64,000 nucleotides of DNA from the NCBI GenBank assembly GCA_964017195.1, contig OZ024892.1:11561801-11625800 (forward strand), read 5' to 3'. Under the pieces are notes generated by a model. That model made no database searches. It had not been told where the DNA came from and worked only from the letters and a program-made list of their open reading frames with translations. A program made the translations under genes and the position numbers. Of this stretch, positions 49,001-59,996 are shown piece by piece. This DNA is from Siderastrea radians. Lineage: Eukaryota; Cnidaria; Anthozoa; Scleractinia; Rhizangiidae. Each line of letters opens with the position of its first letter. Position 1 is the stretch's first letter.

Positions 49001-52000
49001 TTCAAAGCATCCTAAACATTCACTGATCTAAAGCAAAATTTTTGCCTTTCATATTGAGACTCAGAGAGGTTTTTTTTCCTGTTTAGAGCGAAAAAGAACT
49101 GTAAATTGCACTACCTCTCCGTGTGTAAACAACATGCTGCGCCACATTTCTTCATCGCAAATCGAGGGACGAAAAAAAGTCTTTCTAGTACCCCAAGAGA
49201 GCTCCAAAAATATGCGCAAAAGACGTATTCTGATTGGTTTATTTGTCCCCTTTAACAATAGAACAATAGGGGAACCAAAATCCTTAAGGAGGGGAGGGTA
49301 GAGGCTTTTTCAAACACATGGTTTTACCGGGGCGGTTTCGGGCGCTTCAGGGAATTCAGGGGTTGTCACGCACGGGCGGTTTCGGGCGCTTCAGGTGTCA
49401 ATGGGTTAAAATAAGGCCTTAAGAGCCAACATGTTTAATATGAAACATACTCTATTTGGGTCTCTTCCTTGAAGTTTTGGTCTAGATCTGCCCATGGGAC
49501 ATTGTACAGATTTCTCAGATTGTACAGATTTGAACAGATTGTTCTCTTTGAACATATTACAGGTCATAAAATGTATGATGATATTCTCTTTTTTTCTTCA
49601 ATATTCTTGAAATGACTGCTTATCTGTCAGAGTGCCAAAATGGGGTCTTTGGAGCCCTGGAGCCCTGAATTTTTTTTTCATGAAGCCTCAAACCAGGAGC
49701 CTTTCCTTACTTGGACCCCAGAAAAAGATGCTGCTACTGGATTAAAAAAAAAAATAGAGCACTGGATTGAATAGCCTGAGAAAACAGCCAAGGTCTTGCG
49801 AGGTCACCACTTGAGCCCTCGCAAAACGATGTCTGAGTAACGAGCGCAGAAATTCCATATTGATGACGTGTTTCTACCCAGATCTAGGTAGTGCTTCTGA
49901 TTGGTTGAAGTGAAATTCCCTTGCATTTCAACCAATCAGAAGCACTACCTAGATCTGGGTAGTGACACGTCATCAGTATGGAATTTCTGCCCTCGTTACT
50001 CAGACGTCGTTTTGCAAGGGCTCAAGTGGCGACCTTGCAAAACGTTGGCTGTTTTCTCAGGCTATGGATTGAAGCAATGGAGCCCTAGAGCCCCAATTTA
50101 TTTCGTCTTTGAGCCCTGGAGCTCTGAAGCCCTAAACCGTTTTGGTACCCTGCTTTGTGAAACTTGTCATGCATGAACACTGAGCAATGACCACAGCATT
50201 CTTTTTGGTTTCCAGGATTCCATCTTGATAAGAATAATATTCTGAGGGAGCTCAAGAAACTCCCAATGATGCACGACATTAAATATGTGGATTACATTGA
50301 AGAGAATGTGCTGGATGATATTCCAGAGGAGGGGATTGGATCAGATACCTTGGTTATGCCGTAAGTGGGATTGGGTAAAGGGAGCATTAAAGGATAGAAA
50401 GGAGAAGATGCTGTAAGTAAGCAATTGGTGGAAGGGTGTGGGACAGAAGAGGAGATATATCACTGTTGTTCTTCTGTAGGTAAAAATGGGTTGCTAGGTA
50501 TGGTGGTGAAGGAGGATAATTTGTGTTTATGGGGTTCTGGGTAAGTTTAATATTAGTTTTGTTTTACATTGCAAGAGTGGTTTTCAGTTGAGTGTCATAA
50601 TCCAAAAGCAAAGTAATTTCTCTGACCAATTACAAAAGAGCCAAACAACACAACGAACCAATCAGAAGTCGAAGGAAATACTTGTTTACAAATGGCATCA
50701 AGCACATGAAACTGTGTATGTAATAGACAGAAATCAAATACTTGTAATTTCCACTTGTTTAATCGTCAACACTCGTGATAATTGCTAAACATTACAACTC
50801 CCACATATTGCATTGACTTCCATTTCGACTATACTTCAACTCGACTCGACTCTTACTACTCTACAATTCAACTCAACTCTTAAACTTCTCGAACACATGT
50901 TCTTGAATGCTACAAAGAGGTCACATGATGATGTTAAAAGGAAAAGGACAAAAATGTTCACAGTCCAATAAAAATGTCATTTACAGGATTCTCACAGTGT
51001 ACAAGCAAGTCACGATTAGTTTTGGTTTTACTTCAGATTCATTAAGAGTATGGTATGAGTAATGTTTACATAGCCAACCACACGGCATGGCAGTACAAGA
51101 GCAAAGCAAACACAAATTATTACTTTTGACAGTCAATTAAAAACTGCCCTGTAAGAAAATCAAAATTTAACATACATCCAGATTGGTGAAATAGTTCAGT
51201 ATATTAAAAATGGTTAGCACAGGATTGAAATTTGACTACAGTGTCATGCTGCACCTTAAGCTTACCACAACTTGATATTATTATTTTATTTTGCACTTTA
51301 TGTATAGTTGCTAAGCACTGAATTTACCCCTGTTCTTTAATATCATAAGTCTAGTTATCCTGCAAATGTTAATAAAAATAGAAAAGATAGACTGAATAAG
51401 TAACTTCTCGATAAAATGATTAATACTGTGAGTGATCACTCACTCTGTAAGACCTGGGGCGAGTTCCATAAAACTTGACGTCTGACGTATCTTCTAACGT
51501 CAGACATTCACTTCAGTCACTCTTTCAACGCCTGACATTAGCAGTTATGCCCTGAGCATTAGGTTTTTTGCATCTCACACCTGGAAATGCATAAATGGTT
51601 TTATGGGTTCTCTGCAAAGAATAAAAATTAATATTAACGAGGAGAAACTTATTCTTTATTAGGGTAAGCAAATATGGAAAGAGAATCTTTGTTGATGTTC
51701 TTGAGATGGAGGAAAGTGATGTTGTAGTGCACTCCAAGGATCAAGACATTCAAGATTGGTCAAAAGTTGCTCTGCAGATTAAGGAACACTACGAAAAATA
51801 TCATGGATTTGTTATCCTTCACGGGACAGATACCATGGCTTATCTTGCTTCTGCTCTTTCATTTATGTTTGAGAGCCTTGGAAAATCAGTGATCTTTACT
51901 GGTTCACAGGTAAGAAAAATGAGCACTGTCAATTGTTATAACGTAGGATGCATCTTGAATAATAACAGTGATGAAGGAGACTACTGCTTGACAGTAGTCT

Positions 52001-55000
52001 GTAGTTTGTAGGATTTTTTCAGCACTAACCTTCCCCCCACCCACCACCCCCATAACTAAAAAATAGCATGATCCATCACTAACTCTGTTTTTCACTTATG
52101 GTATTTTGTAGTACGCTCTCAGTGATCATCTAAATGACGGAAGACAAAATCTGTTAGGTGCAATAATGATTGCAGGTCATTATGTTATACCAGAGGTAAA
52201 CTGTTTGTATTTATTTATCTTGTAAATGTTACCTTAAGTTTGTGTCCGACGTTCTAAAGTATGAAAGTATGGACTATAGGAAAGATTTCAACTAACGTTT
52301 GTCATTGATTTCACTTAAGGTGACCTTGTTCTTCCATGGAAAGCTTTACAGAGGGAACCGTGCATTGAAGGTAGATGCTCGCAGGTTTGGTGCATTTGAT
52401 TCTCCAAACTGTCCTCCACTGGCTACAGTAGAAGCAGGCATTGAAGGTAAAATTGAAGAAATTGGGGAGTCAACCTTTTTTATAAGCAATTAGAACTTTG
52501 AGGTCCTGGGCACATGTCACAGGGGACCTGTTAAGGGGTGCATGCCTGTTTGCCATCTGAATTTCAAAACTTGTGTTGTGCCGATTTCTGGCAGTTAGCA
52601 TGTTCCTGTGGTTAGTGTGCTGGACTTCAGATCTGAAGGTCAGCGGTTGGAGGGCCAGCCCCTGCCATCGTGTTGTTTCTTTAGAAAAGAAACTTTACCC
52701 TACATTGTCTCTCTCCACCCAGGTGTATAAATGGGTACCGGTGACATACTGCTGGGGGTAACCCTGCAATGGAATAGCATCCCATCCGGGGGGGAGTAGC
52801 AATACTCTCAGTTGTTTTATGTTTCAGAAATCGGGTTAAGCTCCGGCCGTGTGCGTATCCTGTGGCTTGTGTGAAACCGTGTTAAGCTCCGGCCGTGTTG
52901 GTGTCCTGTGGCTCATGTGCGACTTTACCTTACCTTTTACACACTGTAAAACAAGCATTTCCTGTGCATGGTTTGGAGCAAAATTGCCCCAATATAGGGG
53001 ACAGGAGACTTCTGATTGCCAACTGAAACAGCCAAAATGACAACTCGAACTGAAGTTCTTGCTTAAAACCAGCCAACAACTGTCACTAGATTTTAAGTGG
53101 CATATTTCACATTTAAAATGTAGCTACCTTATTTTGGCAAATTTTTGGGTCAGTGTTGTGTGAAGCAAGTTTTAAAAAATTCTCTGTGCTGTATTATTTC
53201 ATGGAAATTTAGTGTCATAAATATAGTATTGGTTTCAGAAATCACTAAAATAATGAGGTGCTTCATATTAAGTATTTTTCTCCCTCTTCAGTTGAATGGG
53301 AAGAACTTTTCCTTGAAAACCAAGCAACAAAATTCAGAGTGCACACGAAGATGAGTTCAAGAATAGGAGTGCTGAGAATTTTCCCTGGTATCACTGCTGA
53401 GGCTGTAAGTACCAAACGTTTAGGCCAATTATTAAAATGAAGTCTAAGTTTGAGGTGGTTTAAGGATCAATTGGGTTTTAGACGAGGACTCCAAAACCAT
53501 GGCCAAGTGAAATCTAGGACGCGTTCTTTTAGGACTATTCAGAAAAGAAATACTTGGAATAGACGGTATTTGTGTTCTTTTGGGAGCTATTCCGTTTTCG
53601 GAATGAACGGAGAATCATTCCGTTCCTTCTGTTCCCGATAGCAGAATGAACAGAATGAAAGGAATACGGTTTACTCTGGTTTACTCGGAATAGACAGGAA
53701 TAGACAGAATAGGCGTTCTTTTGGGGAAATTTTTGGCGGGAAATCCTACGCGGCCGCCCGCCGGTTGCAAACATAGTAGTTTTCAGGTCACCTCTGCCAT
53801 GGGTACTCCGTTTTCAGAAGGAGCGTTCCTTTCGAAATTGAAATTCAGTGTATTCTGTTATTCCTAAACCGGAATAAGGATAGCCAGAATAGCCCCAAAG
53901 AATGCACCCCTAGGTTACGTTAATTTGAAAGTGGATGAGTCAGAGTGCAAAAAGACCAACTTTAGTCATCGGCTGGCAAGTATGACCGTCATCATGCATC
54001 ATGCTACTCTTGAGGGAAGGTCACTGTTTTGCTATTGTTTTAATGAAGAAATATTTTCGTTAAATTTTACTTGAGTTTCGTGTGGGAATTATGTAATGGG
54101 TGCAAGTAACAACTCAGTTGATGCAGGATACGCATGAATGTCAAATTTGAATCGTTGGCTAAACCTCGGTTTAGACCACGACATTGTAAACTCATTGTGT
54201 AGCGAGCAGCAAATTTTCAGCGTATATTCATAGGTCTGAACGTGCCCGCCTTTTAGATCACTGTTATCGGAGTTGTCTTAAGGCTGGTTTTTCACTAGCG
54301 ACGAAGTCGGAGTCGGAGTTGTAAGCGGAGTCGTAAAAGCACTTATGACCAAGTGAAAATCAAAAATCGGAGTCGAAAGCGGAGTCATAAGCTCGACGGA
54401 ATAAGAGTCGGAAGAATTAGAACGCTTCCATTTTCTTCCAACTCAGCTTACGATTCCGTCGCTTACTATCTAGTGAAAACCAGATTGTCGGAGTTGGAAG
54501 CAGAAGCGGAAGGATAAACCAATCACGGTGCTCGTTCCCACGCTTTGTGATTGGTTCAGCTCTTCCGCTTCTGCTTCCGACTTCGTCAACCTAGTTTTCA
54601 CTAGATCGTAAGCGACGGAATCGTACGCGCAATCGGAAACTCTGCTTGCGAATCCGTTGTTTGATTTTCACTAGATCATAACGTTCTATGCTTCTGATTC
54701 TGACTCCGACTCCGTCGCTAGTGAAAACCAGCCTTTAAACTGCTTACAACGTCATCATTTGGCTTGATAGCTTAGTCTAGAGGTAATTACACTGTAGCCC
54801 AAGATCAACTGCTTATTATTCCTCCTTTAGGAGACATAGAGATTAAGAGGTGGTGAGTTCAAAACCGCATGGCCGAAGGCCAAACGGTTTGTCTTTGCTT
54901 TATGTGTACGTGATTCCTTAAAATTGTAATCCAAAAATATCCATACCCCCCTCTCATAAGAGGTTTTTGGTTTGAACCCCTCCATTCCTCCACAAATTTA

Positions 55001-58000
55001 AGTTTACCTTCGTACTTTGCTTTCAACCTTTCGGGCCCCCCTCCCCACCCCCTCAGAAGTTTCCAGTGACCTTCCATGGGGTGGGTATGGAAATTTCCTG
55101 CAAACGTACATCTGAAGCGGTTCAAGGCCTAGTTGTCATTAAGTTATTTATTTGTCACCCTTCCCTCCTCCCCTCAGGTGCGTGCTTTTCTCGAGCCCCC
55201 AATTGAGGGAGTAGTGCTGGAGACGTATGGTGCTGGTAATGGTCCTGATTCACGTGAAGATCTTTTGCAGGAGATACGAGCTGCGTCCAAGAGAGGAGTG
55301 ATCATCGTGAATTGTACTCAGTGTTTATACGGCCACGTGGTTGACGATTATGCTACAGGAAGGGTGCGATAATTTATGTTTTTCAACTTTGCACACTCTT
55401 AATTAAGGATATTGCCTCCTAACACAAAAATATTTTGCGCGGTTTATGACTTTGCAGCTATTGGAATCGAAAAAGAAAATGGGAGATAACCACGCACTTG
55501 CAACAATAATCCCAAAAAGCTTTAAAATACATAACAAATAATGACCATCCTTAATCAGTGTTGTTTTATTGTAAGCTAACTAGCGATTGTTCTAGTGGTA
55601 TTGCGATAAAGAGACTGGCTTATGAATTACTTCGCTGGAGATAGACCTATAAACGCAGAGGACATTTGATTTGTCTCTTTGTCAGGTGTTGGTAGAGGCG
55701 GGTGTGATATCGGGGAATGACATGACTGTTGAGGCGGCGCTAACTAAACTTTCTTATGTCCTTGGGCATGATGAACTCACAGTTGAGGAGAGGAAAAAGG
55801 TAAAAAAAAAAAAAAACTTGCAAAGCTCTCAATATAAGTAATTCTGTTTCACAGGTACATTTAAGTTAATTCATATATTTTTTCGTGAACCAAAAGTGAA
55901 GTATTAAGTGCATCATGGAATTGGGTCAACATATTGGGAAATTTATAGGTTTTATGGAAATTTAAGGCAGTGGAAAGTAGTCATAAATTTATATTTTTGG
56001 GACTCTCTCCTCTGAAAACCTAACATACAAATACAAAGATGCATAAGTAAAATTTTGGAGATGCTAGCCGTTGTTTAGAATGCCACCGAAACGTTCTTTC
56101 CGTCGCACATACAGTATAGTTTTCGTGCTGCAAGGTTACAGAGAATGTGTGGAAGACACTACGTTTTGATGACAGAGTTTTAAAAAAGACAATGGTCGCC
56201 AGATTTATTTTTTTTTAGCTCTTTGGACTCATTTGTTAGGTTTTTAAAGAAGATATATTCCAAAACATAAATTTTTGAACAGATTTTGTAGCTTTGAATA
56301 TCCTTGCAAACTCTTGGAATCCCCGCTCTGTTGCCCCGATTACCCGTGATTCAGCTAACGCCATGAGGAGGTCTTTGTATCCTCCTCCCCACTTTCTCCT
56401 CTGCAAAGGCCAAATTGTTAACTAGATGTTTCCGTTGCATTTCAGATGATGAAGACAAACCTGCGCGGTGAATTAACATTATACAAAGACGAGGAAATGC
56501 ATCAGTTTTCTGTTCGTGATAATGAACTCATTGATGCAGTGGCTTCACACTTCAAAGTTGGATCAACTGAGGTGAGAAAGCACCAGCAATTCAAATGTAG
56601 ACTCAAACGAAGCCTTCCTTAGAGCTTGTCACGCAATCCATTCCTCCCCGGAGGAGCGCGTGACGCCCGGGCGTGACGAGCCCAAAGAATGTCTGCGTTG
56701 GTGGCTTCGGAGTGGAACACATCCGTACATAATATTCTTTCTGTTGCCGAGAGAAATAATGAAGCATAATGTAAACTTATTTCTCCATGCTACTTATTTC
56801 TCCATGACAGGAGGTAAGGTTCATCAAGCAAGCTTTATTTCCGGTATTGATGTGTCACGCTGCAGGAAGAGGCGACATTGATGCTATGGAAGAATTGTGT
56901 CGACAGGTGACAACTCCTCTTGACTAGTCTTAGCCACCCACAGTGCCTCTTAGTGGGGTGGGGCGGGGAAGGGGGATAGGGGAAAGAAACACGTGCTTGG
57001 TGGGAGCTGACAATTCCTGCCACTGGCACCTGCTTGGACATTGTTACTTCCCTCGCAGGGTGAGTTGAACGACAAGCGAACACCCGAGCAAACGCAAACG
57101 TCTTAAACACTGCTGCGTGGATACAAGTCGTTAAGAAAGATTGGGAATGCTTCCCTTAACGCTTTGTGTGGCGGTTTTTGTCTGTAGGATGTTTTCAAAT
57201 GTTTTTCAGTGAGGGATCGAATTATGGGAAATGGAAGGATAAGCAGTCGTAATGTTGACTCGATTTTATTGGGGAGAATCAAGATTCCACGGGGGCTGGA
57301 AAGTTTTCTTACACTTGTAGTCCTTTTTTTACGCCCACTTCAAGATGGCGACCGATAACGGTTTTTAGCAGGAAAAAAAACCAACTGTTTGAACAATTCA
57401 ATAATTGGTTGGATTCAAATCAATTCTTTGCTGCTTCTGTAAATTTGCACTACCAAAATGTTGGTTTTTTCCGAACTGGCCTTTGTCATGTTTTGTACGT
57501 GTATATCGTGACATCTTGCATATATGCGAACAATGGTCGTTTTCAACTAATAATCAACCAAATATTCGTTTAAACATAAATTGCGTCCTACAGCTTAAGT
57601 CAAACAGTAAAACAGTGCTTAATTTCAAATGTTTGACGCTTTGTGAAAACGTAATAGGTTGTTCAAGATAATGAAAACCGCAAATGTCCGCCATCTTGAA
57701 GTGGGCGTAAAAAAAAGTTTCGCCCCAGCCGGAACTTCTTGTGACTGTTGTCTATCCAAAGCTCTTTGTAAAGATCCAGTTGATGCGTACTTCGCGTACT
57801 GTTCTGCTACACTTGACCTCGATAATCATAAAATGTTTGCTTGTTTCTCTTTCGCAGGGCGGTGTATTAAACGCCGCCACAAGTCACGATGGTCGCACCC
57901 CACTGCATGTGGCGTGTCTTGAGGGTCAACTGCGAGTCATACGTCACCTACTGGCCAAGGGCGCTTCTCCGCACGTTATTGATAATCACGGACAGTCCCC

Positions 58001-59996
58001 TTTACATGACGCTATTCGCAGCGCTAACGAGGAGGCTATTTTGCTACTCAGAGAGTTTGGGGCTCATTTGGGGCCCACTACCACAGACACGGCCCTTGTA
58101 ATGTGCTCCCTTGCTGCTGATGATAAAGTTGATGTATTGCGGGCGTGGCACTTGGCTGGTGTGGACCTGAATGTTGGGGATTATGACCGAAGGACGGCAT
58201 TACACGTGGTAAGGAAAGCGATTTTGTTGGGAGAAACAAAGCGATATCATACGCCTATGATAACCGTCACGAAAATAAAGTCCTTAATATAAGCTTATGA
58301 CAACCGTCACGAATGTGGACTTCTTAATAAGCTCATGTTGATGAATTTATATTCGTGACGGTTTTCATGGACGTGTTATCCAAAATGGAGTTCTCTTCTT
58401 TGTCTCGCCTCCAGTACCATGACTTGTTTTCGTTGTTCAACTTTCTTCAGCGTCCTTCTTTCGTCATGGGTTTTCCCCTAATATTTGGACCTGTGGGAAC
58501 TCCCTTACATAAGCAATATTAGACCCCATGCAAATGCAATTTACGTCACCGAACTTTGTTGTATGATGTTGAAAGAGGTGGCTAAACCTGTTCAACATTG
58601 TTCTCCAGACCCGAAAACAAAGTAAGAATTGAATGAAAATCATTCGACAGGGTGGCTAAACGTGTTTAACATGTTACATTCAACCAAGTGTGAACGGTGT
58701 TGAGCCCATTTGTTCCTGGCTTTCCACAGGTAATGCGGTATGTGTGACTCCAAGGTTATACCTTTTTTTTTTTAGTTTTTTTTTCTTAACCAAGGTATCA
58801 CATGCCTAATGGTGTTACGTGGAGTGTAAGTTATTACGGAAAATTTTGCGGTTTTTGCAATATCCTTTTGGAAGTTACTTATGAACTAGAAGAAAGACTC
58901 AATAAAATCTCTAAGTTCGCGAAAAATTGGTTTATTGTCGCTTTATACCACCCTTTCAACTTCGCAAAATTTAACTGTCATGAAACGAAAATTCGTAGAA
59001 AGAAGCCTGAAAAAAGGTTAAAACTGAAAGGTTAGGTATGAAATATCGTTTTTTATCCGCCGGGATACAGACGTCATATCTAATTCTATGGATTTACCTA
59101 TAGAGCAGTTTTCAAATGAGTGTGGAAAGTAATGTTGTGTTTGCTTTGGTTTTGCTTTACTTCGCTCTCTGATTGGTTAAAAATGCTCGCGCCACTTTCT
59201 CAACGTATCAGAGATAAAACCAAAACCAATCGTGACTTGCTCGCACGCGTTTTCCCGCGCTTGATGCTATTTTCTTGTATTTGCTTCAATTCCTCATTGG
59301 TTCATTTTGTTTTTTGTTCCTGTTGTGATTGGTTAGAGTAATTACTTTGGTTTTGGTCTTACAAATCTCATTTGAAAACTGCTTTAATACGCGCGAATAA
59401 ATTAGGAGCAGTGAGCAATGGGATGAAATGTGTGCGAATAATGTCTGTACTGAAGTCCACAGAATACAGTATTTATTCACCGCTCAGCTGTAAACTGGTC
59501 AAATGAGCTGTCATATTGTTCTCGTACTTGAGTTATTTCATCGTAGTGTCCCGTTTTCGATCAATATTAAACAGTATAAAACAGCTAAAGATGCAGGGAG
59601 ATAACGTAATTGAATAATAAATCTCCTAGTTTTACAGCTAAAACTCGCGACCATTTTGCCCATTGCTCGTAAATATTCACCCATATTATCTGTAAAACAT
59701 CGAATAAGCGGTGCATATTTTGATCCAAAATAGTGTTTTGTTTTGATCTCTGCTGCGCTCCAACACCCAAAACAGAGGCTGCATTTTTGTCATAAAACTT
59801 TCCTCTTCATTTGCAGGCTGTCTGTCGAAATAATGTGAACACGGTGAAGCTTCTGTTGGACTGCGGTGTTGACTTGAATGTGCGCGATCTTTATGGCTTC
59901 ACTCCGCTTCGCAATGCTGAGGTTTTTGAAAACAGAGAAATGGTAGAAATACTACAAATTGCCTTGGAAAAGAAAAATGAAGCAACTGTCAAGTAA
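46087..59996 (+). CDS. ASPG-like paralogue B: probable pseudo-asparaginase with ankyrin repeats
   Basis: 735-aa relative of ASPG A with the same 12-exon plan and intron phases: 46087-46525, 50216-50360, 51663-51909, 52112-52195, 52320-52446, 53292-53404, 55178-55363, 55686-55799, 56446-56571, 56811-56906, 57858-58208, 59817-59996. Seven exons have exactly the same length as in A. The first 133 or so residues are a Ser-rich, low-complexity extension absent from A. The motif YTGGTIG reads YTGGALG, so the nucleophile Thr is Ala138, and the catalytic Tyr is Phe148. HGTDTM (Thr250-Asp251), Ser219 and Lys322 remain. The C-terminal ankyrin repeats are well kept ([28 protein letters not shown]). The protein is therefore probably not an ordinary asparaginase; binding, scaffold or regulatory roles are inference. 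Start chosen at the first in-frame ATG; the frame upstream has only TTG. Confidence 0.93.
46566..46588 (+). repeat. Poly-G tract after the first ASPG B exon
   Basis: A 15-base G run within purine-rich DNA about 40 bp inside intron 1. G-quadruplex formation is possible. Confidence 0.7.
47720..47825 (+). repeat. Minisatellite, three units of about 36 bp
   Basis: The unit CTGGGTGGGGGGAGGAGAAG + GGGAGTGAGCCTCTGG is repeated three times with few changes, in intron 1 of ASPG B. It stops just before the TTAA element. Confidence 0.85.
47841..49405. mobile_element. TTAA-flanked 1.57-kb element, piggyBac-like ends
   Basis: Inverted ends CCCATTGACTCCTGA / TCAGGTGTCAATGGG, with TTAA on both sides (47837-47840 and 49406-49409). 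The start with CCC and the TTAA target fit piggyBac-type elements. The interior shows only short frames and no transposase, so it is non-autonomous. It lies in intron 1 of ASPG B, the longest intron of that gene. Confidence 0.8.
49772..50064. mobile_element. Near-complete foldback MITE with 9-bp target duplication (Mutator-like)
   Basis: A 293-bp element in which almost the whole length is an inverted repeat: TAGCCTGAGAAAACAGCC ... GGCTGTTTTCTCAGGCTA, arms of about 130 bp meeting at a centre near 49915. The perfect duplication TGGATTGAA lies at 49763-49771 and 50065-50073. The right end is about 150 bp before exon 2 of ASPG B. Confidence 0.85.
52580..52935 (+). repeat. tRNA-derived SINE
   Basis: The head contains a polymerase III A-box-like sequence TGTGGTTAGTGTGC (52607-52620) and a B-box-like GCGGTTGGAGGGCC about 23 bp further on, the spacing of a tRNA gene. 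The body shares several blocks with the truncated copy at 2409-2606. The 3' part holds a 49-bp internal tandem duplication (TTAAGCTCCGGCCGTGT twice, 52837 and 52883). It lies in intron 5 of ASPG B. Confidence 0.7.
53514..53914. mobile_element. Foldback MITE in ASPG B intron 6
   Basis: Inverted ends CTAGGACGCGTTCTTTTAGG against CCTAGGGGTGCATTCTTTGG. The interior has many GGAATAGACAG-type repeats in both orientations. About 400 bp. No clear target duplication. Confidence 0.55.
54281..54734. mobile_element. PIF/Harbinger-like MITE with TTA target duplication
   Basis: A 454-bp element with inverted ends AGGCTGGTTTTTCACTAGCG / CGCTAGTGAAAACCAGCCT, flanked by TTA at 54278-54280 and 54735-54737. 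The arms continue as repeats of GTCGGAGTCGGAGT, and weaker internal copies make the whole element a chain of palindromes. Confidence 0.85.
55405..55552. mobile_element. Foldback MITE, family 2 copy b
   Basis: A small relative of 19831-20208: AAGGATATTGCCTCCT at the left, then the shared TTTTGCGCGGTTATGACTT-like block, and CCATCCTT at the right. It lies in intron 7 of ASPG B. Confidence 0.6.
57323..57717. mobile_element. TIR element with AAGATGGCG-containing ends, ASPG B intron 10
   Basis: The ends are inverted copies of TACGCCCACTTCAAGATGGC preceded by a T run. About 395 bp, no coding capacity. Each end carries AAGATGGCG, a sequence like the YY1 binding element. Confidence 0.65.
58245..58372. 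repeat. Short inverted/direct repeats of AACCGTCACGA
   Basis: ATAACCGTCACGAA at 58260, GACAACCGTCACGAA at 58299 and the inverse TTCGTGACGGTTTTCAT at 58353 make a small imperfect foldback in the last intron of ASPG B. Confidence 0.5.
59105..59383. mobile_element. MITE with GCAGTTTTCAAATGAG ends in the last ASPG B intron
   Basis: Inverted ends AGCAGTTTTCAAATGAG / CTCATTTGAAAACTGCT, about 280 bp. The internal GATTGGTT and AAACCAAAACCAAT motifs are also inverted. A TA-rich junction would suit a Tc1/mariner-type target, but this is not certain. Confidence 0.6.
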
